Positions 35,056 to 44,252 of a stretch of 64,000 nucleotides of DNA are shown piece after piece (position 1 is the stretch's first letter; each line of letters begins with the position of its first letter). Origin of the DNA: an uncultured bacterium (GTDB lineage Bacteria > Vulcanimicrobiota > Xenobia > Xenobiales > Xenobiaceae); the NCBI GenBank assembly GCA_934644775.1, contig CAKUDB010000005.1:1-64000 (forward strand), given 5' to 3'. The translations under genes and the position numbers were made by a program. The notes beneath the pieces are model-generated. The model was not told the origin of the DNA and ran no database searches. It saw nothing but the letters and a program-made list of their open reading frames with translations.

Positions 35056-38000
35056 TTAGAAGAAAATTTCCCGGCAGCTGGCTGCTTCTCCATAGGCTGC
35101 TTCTCCATAGTTACGCTCAATAAGCGACTTACACCCGGCTTGTCCATAGTGACGCCGTAAAGGCGCTGAGCAAATTCCATCGTTTTGCGATTGTGAGTTA
35201 CCATCAAAAACTGTGAAGAAGCAGCAAAATCGAGAAGTTTGCGGGCTATCTTTTCCACATTGGCGTCGTCCAAAGGGGCGTCTAGTTCGTCAAAAATAAC
35301 TACCGGGCTGGGCTTATGGGTAAGCAAAGCAAATAGAAAAGATATAGCTGAGAGAGCCCTTTCTCCTGAAGAGAATAAGGTTAGATTCTGCATCTTTTTG
35401 CCGGGAGGACAGGCGCAAATATCTACGCCAGAATCTAACCAATCGTCAGGATCGCATAGTTCCAATTTGGCCCAACCGCCGCCGAAAATATTTTGGAAAA
35501 TGGCTGAAAAGGTACGGTTTACCTGGTTAAACACTTGCTTAAAGCGTGTCACCAAGGCTTGATCCATTTCACCAATAATGCGCTTAAAGCCGTCGGAAGC
35601 TTGCTCTATATCGCCTATCTGCTCTTTTAGTTCATCTAATCTGGCTTTAAGGCGCTCATACTCTTCACGTGCTCCCAGATTGACGCTGCCAAAATTGGCC
35701 AAATAGTTGCGCAATTTGGCCGCCTGTCCGGCCACTTCGGCGACGTTGATCTGACTAAATTCCGCCCCTTGCGTATCGTAATGGCTTGAAGAGTAGTTCT
35801 GCCAGCGGCCTTGCTCGGCTCGAAAACGGGATTGCCAAGTCTCTTTATTGACCAGAGCGCTACTTAGCGCTTCACCCAATTCCCGCGCTTGGCGGGCCGC
35901 TTGGGCTTGTTCTTGGCGCATTTGTAGCAATTGGCCGTTCTCTCTTTCCAGAAGTGCAGAGGCTTCTTCCAATTCTTGGATAGCTTGGCGCAGCCGCCCT
36001 TGCTTTTGGCTAATTGAGTGCGTTAGGTTCTCTCCTTCACTTTGGGCGCACACCTGAGCGGCGGCTAAACGCTGCGCTTCCGCCTGAGCCCTCTGCCTAT
36101 CTTCATCTAGTTCAGCTAAATGGCGTTGCCAGTTGGCCAATTCGCGCTCTCGAGCAGCCAAAGCTTCCTGAGCGCTTTTTAAGTGCATTTGCTCCTCAAG
36201 TAAACGCACTTTTAAAGCGCTGCGCTTAGCCGTCAATTGCGTCTCTTGCTCTACTGAAAGGCTCAAACGCTCATTTAATAAGATCCATTCTTGGGCTAAA
36301 GCTTCCGTTTCTGCTTTATAATTAGCTAAAGTTTTGGATCCCTGGGCCAAAGTTTCTTCCAAACTTTTTATTTCACTATTCAAGCGCTCGCGAATAGATT
36401 GCCAGCGCATTTGTTCACGCTCAGCTCGCCTATTTTCGGCTTCTAGGTCGGCTAATTTCTCTCTGGCTAAGCGCTCATCTTCAGTTAAAGCGGCCATTTG
36501 GCCTTCAGCAGCGGCCAATTGCTCTTCCAGACTCTCTTCCCGTCGGTTTTGTTCTTGCAATTTTTTTTCCCAATCAGCTAAGTTTTGCCGAGCTTCCTGG
36601 CAAGCCCGCCTTCTAACGAACATACCAGTCTTTTCTGCCCGGCTGACACCGCCAGTAACAGCACCGACAGCCGAAAGAAACTCACCTTGTAAAGTTACCA
36701 AGTGAGGCCGCCGCCCTTTGAAACAGTCGTAAAGACTTAAAGCAGCTTGTAAATCTTTCACTACTAAAGTTTGGCCTAGAATTTGGCTTAATACCGGGCG
36801 CAGCTTAGACTCAAAGTCGATTAGTTCTAAGGCATATCCCACTACTCCCTGGCGAGTGGGCAAAGGAATAGGCTCACTTTCACGGCGTTGCAAATCTAAA
36901 GGCCAAAAAGTAACCCGGCCGACTCGCTCTCTCTTTAAACGCTCTACCAAACGCGAGGCGGCAGCCCGATCTTGCACCACAATGTCGTTAAGACGGCCAC
37001 CTAGGGCCACCTCCAAAGCCGTTTCCAGGCCCTCATGGACTTTAACCAGCTCGCCAATAACCCCCACAGTACCTTGGTCTTGCCATTTGATAACCGCCTT
37101 AACTGGTAAAGGTAGGCCCACTCGCTCTTCCAAAGCTGCTTCCAATTCCATAAGCCTAGCATTCAAAGGGCGGCGGCGACGCTCTAATTCAGAGCGCTGT
37201 GAGCGCAATTGGCCTAGTTCAGTCCGCAGCTCTTTTAAGAGCGCCAACCCCTTTTCCTTATCCTCTTTGGCTTGAGTACAGCGCTCTAACAAAACCTGGC
37301 GCTCTTGGCCCAAGAGCTTGGCCTCTGGGGTTGGATCTTGAAGCTCGGCTAATTCTTGTCTAGCTATTTGTAAACGATTGGCATCTTGCTCAGCCTCTTT
37401 TTTTAAGACTTCAGATTTAACTCGCAGATCTCTTTGCCGCTCTTCGTTGGCCGCCAAAGACTCGCGATAGGTACGCCCCCGCCCCCCCACCTCCTGAGGC
37501 AATTGGGCTATTTTTTGTTGAATTTGTGAGCAAGCTTCCTGAGCTTGGCTACAATTTTGGCGCAATTCCGGCAACAGGCCTTGGAGCCGAATTAGATCTT
37601 CGTTCCTCTCTTTATAGCGGGCCATCAAACTTTGCGAATGCTCAGAGGCCGCTTGAGAATCGCTTTCTAACTGGCTCAGCCGCCTATTGATACCATCCTG
37701 AGAAGCTCTAGCAAAAGAGAGCTCAGCCTTTAATTCGGCATTTTGACGGTGTAAAGAATCGCGCTCGGCCCGACGCTCATTTTGCAATTTTTGCAAAGCT
37801 TCCACCTTTTCTGAGAGGACACTTTGCCGCCGATCAGCTTCTTGGGAGCTCTCTTGCAAAGCGACAGTCTTTTGAGTAGCTTCCTGAAAGGCCAACTCGG
37901 CTTTGCGATATTGAGCCCAAGCCAGGCGAGCTTCGCAAAGTTGCAAATCGTCCTGAGCTTGGCAGTAGCGCTCGTAACGGGCCAAAGCCTGGCTACTTTT

Positions 38001-38609
38001 CGAGGTGCTCGCTTCAACTTCAGTATATAAATCGCGTAAACGGAGCAAATTTTGCTGAGCTTGCTCTAACTTGCGCACCGCCTCTTTGCGACGAAAACGA
38101 TAGCGATTAGTGCCGGCCGTCTCTTCGAGCATAAGTCGACGATCTTTGGGATCGGAAGAGAGTACCATGTCAACTTCACGAGCGCCCAAAATATAAAACG
38201 AGCCAGGGCCCACCCCCGAGCCCATAAGCAATTCTTGAATATCTTTTAAGCGGCAGGAAACCTGATTGATATAATATTGAGATTCACCTTGGCGATTGAC
38301 CTTGCGAGTTAGCGAAACTTCGGAAAAATCGATAGGGAGAGTATGATCTTGGTTATCAAAAGTTACGGTAACTTCACAATTTTGAGCCGGACGCCGCTCG
38401 GGAGAGCCAGCAAAAATAAGTTCTTCCTGCTTGGCAGCGCGTAAATTCTTAGCGCTCTGCTCTCCCAAAACATAACGCACCGCATCGGTTAAATTAGATT
38501 TTCCGCTGCCATTGGGCCCCACAATAGCCATCAGGCCAGGAACAAATTCCAATTCGGTTTTATCGGCGAAAGTTTTAAATCCGCTCAATTCCAGTCGTTT
38601 GAGAAACAA
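35052..38609 (-). CDS. smc: Chromosome segregation protein SMC
   Basis: Condensin ATPase that organises and segregates the chromosome. Walker A GPNGSGKS is at residues 31-38, followed by a long coiled coil, a hinge at about 495-650 (GVIGELVKVHEGLETALEVA) and a second coil. The ABC signature is at 1078-1086 and reads LFSSGERAL, where most SMCs have LSGGE. Walker B is VVIFDELDAPLDDANV with Asp1107 and Glu1108. At 1185 residues the length is normal. The C-terminus ends with a short MEKQPMEKQP duplication. Overlaps nhaA at the stops. Confidence 0.97.
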   Translation of the reverse strand: MFLKRLELSGFKTFADKTELEFVPGLMAIVGPNGSGKSNLTDAVRYVLGEQSAKNLRAAKQEELIFAGSPERRPAQNCEVTVTFDNQDHTLPIDFSEVSLTRKVNRQGESQYYINQVSCRLKDIQELLMGSGVGPGSFYILGAREVDMVLSSDPKDRRLMLEETAGTNRYRFRRKEAVRKLEQAQQNLLRLRDLYTEVEASTSKSSQALARYERYCQAQDDLQLCEARLAWAQYRKAELAFQEATQKTVALQESSQEADRRQSVLSEKVEALQKLQNERRAERDSLHRQNAELKAELSFARASQDGINRRLSQLESDSQAASEHSQSLMARYKERNEDLIRLQGLLPELRQNCSQAQEACSQIQQKIAQLPQEVGGRGRTYRESLAANEERQRDLRVKSEVLKKEAEQDANRLQIARQELAELQDPTPEAKLLGQERQVLLERCTQAKEDKEKGLALLKELRTELGQLRSQRSELERRRRPLNARLMELEAALEERVGLPLPVKAVIKWQDQGTVGVIGELVKVHEGLETALEVALGGRLNDIVVQDRAAASRLVERLKRERVGRVTFWPLDLQRRESEPIPLPTRQGVVGYALELIDFESKLRPVLSQILGQTLVVKDLQAALSLYDCFKGRRPHLVTLQGEFLSAVGAVTGGVSRAEKTGMFVRRRACQEARQNLADWEKKLQEQNRREESLEEQLAAAEGQMAALTEDERLAREKLADLEAENRRAEREQMRWQSIRERLNSEIKSLEETLAQGSKTLANYKAETEALAQEWILLNERLSLSVEQETQLTAKRSALKVRLLEEQMHLKSAQEALAARERELANWQRHLAELDEDRQRAQAEAQRLAAAQVCAQSEGENLTHSISQKQGRLRQAIQELEEASALLERENGQLLQMRQEQAQAARQARELGEALSSALVNKETWQSRFRAEQGRWQNYSSSHYDTQGAEFSQINVAEVAGQAAKLRNYLANFGSVNLGAREEYERLKARLDELKEQIGDIEQASDGFKRIIGEMDQALVTRFKQVFNQVNRTFSAIFQNIFGGGWAKLELCDPDDWLDSGVDICACPPGKKMQNLTLFSSGERALSAISFLFALLTHKPSPVVIFDELDAPLDDANVEKIARKLLDFAASSQFLMVTHNRKTMEFAQRLYGVTMDKPGVSRLLSVTMEKQPMEKQPAAGKFSSN

Positions 38610-38634
38610 AGAAAAACTCCATTTTTTAAGTTTT

Positions 38635-38669
38635 TTTAGGCCTGTTGTCCCTATAAGCAGGCCCCTAAA
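38635..38669 (-). promoter_or_regulatory. Hairpin in the smc leader region
   Basis: TTTAGGCCTG (38635-38644) pairs with CAGGCCCCTAAA (38658-38669) with a small bulge. It lies 26 bases upstream of the smc start; no T-run follows on the minus strand. Role unknown. Confidence 0.3.
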
Positions 38670-38811
38670 GCTATCCTGTCAAATTTGGACTTGCGTTTGT
38701 AAAGACAATTTTTGCGGCAGGTTTTACGCTAACTGTAGCGCACATTCCCCCTTATTTTAGAGAGAAGACATAATCCAGACGCTCTAATTCAAAACAAAAG
38801 AAAGAAACGGA

Positions 38812-39915
38812 ATGGTCAATATTACCGAACATAAACATTCATTCGAAGATTTACTTCCTGGTGCCCGCAACGCTGTGCGTACTTGCTTAAACGTACAAGC
38901 GGGACAGCATATTCTTATTGTGGCTGACGAGAATAGCCGCCGCATTAGTGACGCTATGGAGCTAGCCGCCCGAGAAGTGGGCGCTTCCTGTCGACGCGTT
39001 ATCGTCGAAGAATTGGGGCCGCGTCCCACTACCGCTTTTCCAGATTCCTTCCTCGCTTCATTAAAGGGATTAGACGCGGCTATCTACTGCGTCTTTCCCC
39101 AGCCTAACGAATTACCTTCACGTATCCAATTTACCCGCGCCATAGAAGCTAACCATATTAAATATGCCCACATGGTAGGTATTACTGAAGATATTATGTG
39201 TCAAGGTATGCGCGCTGACTACAAAAAAGTAGACGACGTAAGTAAGCGGTTGCTTAATTTAGCCCAAAGTTGCCGTACTGTCAAAGTCAAAAGCCGAGCT
39301 GGCACAGATCTATTAGGAACTTTCCGTCCCGATTACACTTGGCGTAAAACTAGCGGCATTATAGAAGAAGTCTGGTCCAATTTACCCGGCGGCGAAGTAT
39401 TTACCTGTCCAGCTAGTGTAGACGGTATCTTTGTAGTCGACGGCACAGTAGGCGATCATTTTAGTGCCAAATACGGCGTTCTCAATAAAACGCCCATGAC
39501 TTTGGAAGTAGAAGGCGGCTACTTAAAAAAGGCCTATTGTGCCAATAAAGAGTTGGAAAGAGAGTTTTGGGAATATTGCCACCGTCACCCTTATTCCGAC
39601 AGAGTAGGTGAATTTGCTATCGGTACTAATTTAGCCGTTTTCGAATTTACTGGCAACTTATTGCAAGACGAAAAGATGCCTGGCGTCCATATTGCCTTTG
39701 GCGATCCTTATGGGAGCCAAACTGGAGCCGATTGGTCTTGCCTAACTCACGTCGACGTAATTACCCGCTCGTGCGATATTTGGATCGATAAAGAGCAAGT
39801 TATGCAGCACGGTATCTTTATCTCTGAATCGCTGGGTATCGATTATGCTTATCTCTACGATGATCAGTCGCTTATGGAAGTTTATTCCTCCAACCCAGGT
39901 TGGAAAGAGAAATAG
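38812..39915 (+). CDS. M29-like metallo-aminopeptidase
   Basis: Probable cytoplasmic aminopeptidase of 367 residues. The C-terminal metal site resembles family M29/leucyl aminopeptidases: NLPGGEVFTCP, the Glu in VGEFAIGTN, then HIAFGDPYGSQTG and THVDVITR supplying His and Asp ligands. The N-terminal domain (DLLPGARNAVRTCLNVQAGQ, then VADENSRR) is the usual Rossmann-like domain. Only a poor ribosome site (AAACGGA) lies in front of the ATG. Monocistronic, followed by a long-loop terminator. The peptide preference is unknown. Confidence 0.82.
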   Translation: MVNITEHKHSFEDLLPGARNAVRTCLNVQAGQHILIVADENSRRISDAMELAAREVGASCRRVIVEELGPRPTTAFPDSFLASLKGLDAAIYCVFPQPNELPSRIQFTRAIEANHIKYAHMVGITEDIMCQGMRADYKKVDDVSKRLLNLAQSCRTVKVKSRAGTDLLGTFRPDYTWRKTSGIIEEVWSNLPGGEVFTCPASVDGIFVVDGTVGDHFSAKYGVLNKTPMTLEVEGGYLKKAYCANKELEREFWEYCHRHPYSDRVGEFAIGTNLAVFEFTGNLLQDEKMPGVHIAFGDPYGSQTGADWSCLTHVDVITRSCDIWIDKEQVMQHGIFISESLGIDYAYLYDDQSLMEVYSSNPGWKEK

Positions 39916-39958
39916 GTTTCTCTAGCCTATATCGCCCCTTTTCCCTGGAATTAACCTG

Positions 39959-40030
39959 AAGCTGCTCTTCTTAAGCCCAAGTGAGTTTTATTTCTCTCAG
40001 TAGACCCAAGTAGAGAGCAGCTTTTTCTTT
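39959..40030 (+). terminator. Terminator of the aminopeptidase gene
   Basis: AAGCTGCTCT (39959-39968) and AGAGCAGCTT (40014-40023) form a perfect 10-bp stem with a long 45-base loop and a T-rich tail. Confidence 0.7.
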
Positions 40031-40099
40031 TAGGCAACAGTTGCCGACAAGCCATACGGCAGGATCTTTAGTCGGTCTAAAATAATACTTTGGGTATAT

Positions 40100-40711
40100 A
40101 TGATTAACAGATATTCTCACACTCTCCCTTGGTCTGTTTCAAAACTGGGGCAGCCCAGCGATTTGCCAGATGTACTCAAAGAAGATCTGTTACTGATCGT
40201 ACCGGTCGATCCCAGCAAAATTTTTGCGACTTGGAATATCTCTTACCAAACTCAAAATCAACTGGCGGCTAACTTAGGGGAAAATGCCTTTGCTTCCAGT
40301 CGCCTAGTTATTCGCCTGGAAGATATTGCCAATCGCGAACTGAGTATTGTTTACGACGTCAGCGGCCCCCACCGCTCTCGTTATCTTCCTGTCGATCCCA
40401 GCTTAATCAAAGAGAACAATTATGTACGTCTCCGAGCCCAGTTGGGTTATTTATCGACAGATGGCCAATTTTATACTATAACCGGAAGTAGCGCCGTTTT
40501 ACTACCCACAAGCCAATCCTGCGGTATCCAGAATGAATTACCCTCCATCTATATCGGAGCTTGTAGTGTTGAAGAGGCTGATATTACATATACAGAAAAA
40601 TTGCCTCCTTTAGCTAAGCGTATGGATATTGATTTAAAGAAAATGGCCGACATCTTCGACCTACAAATGGGAAGGGCACCTATGCCAGAAGGGATTCATC
40701 CGCAATTATGA
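40100..40711 (+). CDS. DUF4912 domain protein
   Basis: A 203-residue cytoplasmic protein of the DUF4912 family, recognised from LLLIVPVDPSKIFATWNIS and the following beta strands (RLVIRLEDIAN, LSIVYDVSGP). Family members usually sit beside GH57/DUF1957 glycan enzymes and resemble a carbohydrate-binding or SH3-like fold; function is unproven. It is the first gene of a four-gene operon. Its stop overlaps the GH57-like start in an ATGA, so the two are translationally coupled. No clear Shine-Dalgarno sequence before the ATG. Confidence 0.82.
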   Translation: MINRYSHTLPWSVSKLGQPSDLPDVLKEDLLLIVPVDPSKIFATWNISYQTQNQLAANLGENAFASSRLVIRLEDIANRELSIVYDVSGPHRSRYLPVDPSLIKENNYVRLRAQLGYLSTDGQFYTITGSSAVLLPTSQSCGIQNELPSIYIGACSVEEADITYTEKLPPLAKRMDIDLKKMADIFDLQMGRAPMPEGIHPQL

Positions 40712-42312
40712 GCTCTTTGCCACCGTTAAAGCCATCTTCGGGGTATCTGGCTATAGTTCTAAATGCCCACACTCCCTATATTCACCATATAAAGCCCCAA
40801 TTGCACAACGACGATTACTGGCTTTTTGATCATATTCTAGATAGTTATTTCCCCCTCTTAGATATGCTAGAGCGCCTTTATACGGAGGGTATCCCCTATC
40901 GCTTGACTTTATCTTTATCGCCAACATTGTTGGAAATGTTAGCCGACTCTCAGATTCAAGAGCGCTTTGATCGATATTTGGAGAAAAAAATTAGCTTGGC
41001 CGTGCGTGAAGCCGACCGCTGCCTCTTCGAGCTGGAGCTAAGCGAGCTAATCGACCATTATCTAACAAGATTGCGCTATTACCGCGAAAAATTCAATTTT
41101 GTTTATAATAGGCAGATTATCGAAGCCTTTGCCAAACTGGCCCAAGACAGCTGTTTAGAGCTAATTACCACAGCGGCCACCAGCTCCATTTTTCCTATTC
41201 TTTATCCTTACGGTGCCTTGGGGCGAGCCCAAATAAAAGTAGGCCTAGACACCTTTATTGGTCATTTCGGCTTTAAGCCCCAAGGGTTTTGGTTGCCAGA
41301 ATGTGCTTTTAATCCAGGGCTGGAAAAGCTACTGGAAGAGAATGGCTTAAAATACACCTATACAACAGTTTGCGAGAATATAGGAGCCGTTCCTCACCCC
41401 AGTTCAGCTTCCGTTTCTCCTTTGCGCAATTTAAGTAATTTTGTCTTTTTTCCAGGCGACAGCGAAGCGGAGCTGGAAGTATGGAGTGCTAAAGGGGGGT
41501 ACTATACCGACTTTAGCTATAGAAACGGCTTCAGAGATCTCTGTGACGAAGTGCCCGATTTAGATCTAAGCGATTTTATGCCTAATAGCCCAGAACAACC
41601 ACAAACAGGCTTTCGCTATTTTAGTAACGGCCCAGCTACTTCTTCAAAGTATTACAATTTAGAACAAGGCTGGTCTATGGCTAAAATACATGCTAAAGCC
41701 TTTATAGGTAATCGCTTGCGCCAAATCGAGCGTTTAACTAATAAGTTGCCCCACCCGCCCTTATTGACTCTCACTTTAAATACTGAGTTTTTCGGCTGTC
41801 TCTGGTACGAAGGCTACGTCTGGTTAGAACAGGTGATCCGTTTAGCCGCCCAATATTCAGAAAAAATAAGTCTGGCTTCTAGCGGCCAGTTGTTACAGTA
41901 CAGTGAAAATTTTGACTTTGCCATACCCAATATCGGTTCTTGGATGGACGGCGGCTTTGGAGCGAGATGGCTCAATAGCGGCAACGATTGGCTCATTATT
42001 GCCTTAAGCTTAGCTTCACGCCACATCTATGAAATGGCCAATATGGCTAAAATTAATCCAGATCTAGACCAAGCTGTCAACCAAGCTTTGCGAGAGCTTA
42101 TGCTAGCTCAGTCGGCCGATTGGCCCCTCTTGCTTTCTTCCGGCCAAAATGTACAAACGGCCAGAAAAAAATTGCGCAACAACTTAGTAGCTTTTAATAA
42201 ACTATATGAAGACTGTTGCGAAGGCAGGGTAGACTTGGAATCTCTGCGAAATTTGCGAAAGCGCACTCCGCTTTTTGCCGACTTAAATTATAAAGATTTC
42301 TTTCGAGGTTAG
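40708..42312 (+). CDS. GH57-like (DUF1957, branching-enzyme type) protein with altered catalytic motifs
   Basis: The fold is that of glycoside hydrolase family 57, branching-enzyme branch: an N-terminal barrel start IVLNAHTPYIHH, LPECAF with Glu198 matching the catalytic nucleophile, then LTLNTEFFGCLWYEG and NIGSWMDGGFGARWLNSGNDW near the end. Active members read HAHLPY and DTELFGHWW. Here the first His is Asn19, and the acid/base Asp is Asn358 (codon AAT at 41779). The GHW is GCL. At 534 residues it has the family length with no frameshift. It may be an inactive glycan-binding relative or an enzyme with changed chemistry. Coupled to DUF4912. Confidence 0.82.
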   Translation: MSSLPPLKPSSGYLAIVLNAHTPYIHHIKPQLHNDDYWLFDHILDSYFPLLDMLERLYTEGIPYRLTLSLSPTLLEMLADSQIQERFDRYLEKKISLAVREADRCLFELELSELIDHYLTRLRYYREKFNFVYNRQIIEAFAKLAQDSCLELITTAATSSIFPILYPYGALGRAQIKVGLDTFIGHFGFKPQGFWLPECAFNPGLEKLLEENGLKYTYTTVCENIGAVPHPSSASVSPLRNLSNFVFFPGDSEAELEVWSAKGGYYTDFSYRNGFRDLCDEVPDLDLSDFMPNSPEQPQTGFRYFSNGPATSSKYYNLEQGWSMAKIHAKAFIGNRLRQIERLTNKLPHPPLLTLTLNTEFFGCLWYEGYVWLEQVIRLAAQYSEKISLASSGQLLQYSENFDFAIPNIGSWMDGGFGARWLNSGNDWLIIALSLASRHIYEMANMAKINPDLDQAVNQALRELMLAQSADWPLLLSSGQNVQTARKKLRNNLVAFNKLYEDCCEGRVDLESLRNLRKRTPLFADLNYKDFFRG

Positions 42313-42316
42313 AACT

Positions 42317-42700
42317 GTGGTTATGGAAGCAAATAATACTCTATCCCAACACCAAAAGGTGCTCAACAGCCTTACCGAGCTGAAAGAGAGCACAGAGACT
42401 TTATTGGCCATTTGTCGTCAGGCGGCTACCAACCCGTCCCAAACCGACAGAGCCGAAATATCCCGTAAAGCGGCCTTATCTGTAGCTTTAGTGGAAGAAC
42501 TGGCTTCTATTACTGCCGACACAACCTTACTCCAAGAGTATAAAAAACGTACTGCCGACTTGGAATCTTTAGTTAGAAAGATAACTGAAGCTCAAAGTAC
42601 CGATCAACTCGACCTACTGGCCCAAGAATCTTCTTCTATAGTGAATGCTTGGAGCCAATCTGTAGAAAAACTCATTCGCCGTCTTTTGGCTAATCGCTAG
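42317..42700 (+). CDS. Small all-helical protein in the GH57-like operon
   Basis: A 127-residue, charged, probably coiled-coil protein (NSLTELKESTETLLAIC, DLESLVRKITEAQ) with no signal peptide or membrane segment. I do not recognise a family. GTG 42317 is favoured over ATG 42323 because GAGG at 42305 gives good spacing; both are in frame. It lies 4 bp after the GH57-like gene and 3 bp before the next gene, so co-translation is likely. Probably an adaptor or structural subunit, by context only. Confidence 0.65.
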   Translation: MVMEANNTLSQHQKVLNSLTELKESTETLLAICRQAATNPSQTDRAEISRKAALSVALVEELASITADTTLLQEYKKRTADLESLVRKITEAQSTDQLDLLAQESSSIVNAWSQSVEKLIRRLLANR

Positions 42701-42703
42701 ACC

Positions 42704-44119
42704 GTGTTTAAAAAACTTCTTAAGAGCAGTTGCTTCCATACCCTAGTTATAATATGCCTAGTCTTATGCCTAATTGTCACCATTATTAGGCGTGCCGACC
42801 GACGTCAAGAGCAAATAGACCAGCTAGCCAACTTGGGAAAGAATATGGCTTCCGTTGCCCATAAATCGGACTCTTCTACTGCTAGTCCGATTCGTTTAGC
42901 ACTCACTAACGATTTAGGAGGCAAGCTCTTAGTAGCTTTACTAAATAATAGCCAGTTTACTGTCGACACTCTAGCCAATGAGCTAGAGATCAGCAAGCGC
43001 CTACAAATAGGCGAATGTGACTTTGCCATTATGGAACTAAGTCAAGTAGTAAAACTGGCCGCTAGTGGCACCAACATTCAGGCTTTTTTTCCCGCCTATT
43101 GGGAAAGTAAAAGCTACGGTTTGGTAACTAGATCTGAAAAAAAGGCTCCTTGCCGCTCATTGGCTTATATTGTAGGGACTCCCAGTGAGTATTACTCACT
43201 ATTTTTGTATAGTTCTCCACCTTCAATATTAAGCTCTGATTTTAAGTATATACCGGTCTATTCAACGGACAGAGCTGTAAAATTAGTAAAAAGCGGCGAA
43301 ATAGACGGAGTCTTACTCAATGCGGACAATCAATTGCCTAGCGGCCTAAAATTCGCCTCTAAGTTTAAGCCCCAAGTTTTCCACTATATGCTAGTTCGCC
43401 GCCAGCCTTTTATAGGCAAGACCGCTTCACCCCCCTCAGACTCAAATCAAGCCAGCCTCGATAAAGCTTCCAGAGAACTGGTCAAGCTTCTGTTCAGCCT
43501 ACAAAGCCGAATCCAAGATCCGGGCAAGTACGGGTTACTTACCAGTAACTTGCGCCGTTTAGATCCCCCGGCCTTGGCCCTACTTAATCACAAATTAAAG
43601 AGCGAGCAATTAAAATATCTGGGGCCCAATTCTGATCTTACATCCTATCCCGAGTTGGTAGCCGAAATTCTAATGGACTGGAAACAAAGTTCCGAGTATA
43701 GTTTTCCCTCTCAGTATATCCAAGATGAAGTTCTTAAAAAGAGGATCTATGATGCCGACTTTGCTTCGTCTTGCCGCAACATGCTATCAGACTTAGGTGT
43801 GAATTCGACACCTGCGCAACCGGAAAGTGCGCCAGATAGCAATTTTTCTAATTCAGATAAAGATCTACCTAAGTCGACTTTCCAACCGAGCACAGCCAAA
43901 GAAGAGGCACCTTCTACGAATAAAAAGGCATCTCCTGAACCTCTCTCCTCTCCTTCTAGCTCTCCAGCGGCCCCAACCAATAGCATAAATAACGCTGACG
44001 AGCCAGTTTCTGATAAAGAAATTTTTAAAGAAGAAATAGAGCAAGGGTTATTGCCCAATACCCCTTCTATTCTTCCTGAAGCCCCTAAGGCTCCGCCCCT
44101 TCCTCAACCCAATCCCTAA
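42704..44119 (+). CDS. Membrane-anchored solute-binding-like protein
   Basis: A 471-residue protein with one N-terminal membrane anchor (LVIICLVLCLIVTII) and no cleavage site. It is followed by a periplasmic-binding-protein-like domain of the NMT1/TauA kind: RLALTNDLGGKLLVALLN, CDFAIMELSQVVKLAASG, IVGTPSEYYSLFLYS and VKLVKSGEIDGVLLN. The last 110 residues are Pro/Ser/Glu-rich and disordered. The start is GTG, with no ribosome site but a 3-bp gap, so it depends on coupling. No ABC permease or ATPase is nearby, so it may sense rather than import. Last gene of the operon. Confidence 0.72.
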   Translation: MFKKLLKSSCFHTLVIICLVLCLIVTIIRRADRRQEQIDQLANLGKNMASVAHKSDSSTASPIRLALTNDLGGKLLVALLNNSQFTVDTLANELEISKRLQIGECDFAIMELSQVVKLAASGTNIQAFFPAYWESKSYGLVTRSEKKAPCRSLAYIVGTPSEYYSLFLYSSPPSILSSDFKYIPVYSTDRAVKLVKSGEIDGVLLNADNQLPSGLKFASKFKPQVFHYMLVRRQPFIGKTASPPSDSNQASLDKASRELVKLLFSLQSRIQDPGKYGLLTSNLRRLDPPALALLNHKLKSEQLKYLGPNSDLTSYPELVAEILMDWKQSSEYSFPSQYIQDEVLKKRIYDADFASSCRNMLSDLGVNSTPAQPESAPDSNFSNSDKDLPKSTFQPSTAKEEAPSTNKKASPEPLSSPSSSPAAPTNSINNADEPVSDKEIFKEEIEQGLLPNTPSILPEAPKAPPLPQPNP

Positions 44120-44196
44120 ATAAAGCTAAGCCAAATAGTCTTCTTTTGGGGCGCAACTAATAAAAATCGCAAAACTTACTTTTACTAGATAAAAAA

Positions 44197-44231
44197 ATCA
44201 GCTGCCTCTTAATAAAGGCGGCTGATCTTTT
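44197..44231. terminator. Bidirectional terminator, GH57-like operon / deoB
   Basis: ATCAGCTGCC (44197-44206) and GGCGGCTGAT (44217-44226) form a stem with one mismatch, with T4 on the plus side and a T7 equivalent on the minus side. Confidence 0.85.
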
Positions 44232-44252
44232 AAGTTGCAGAAAAGTGAGAAC

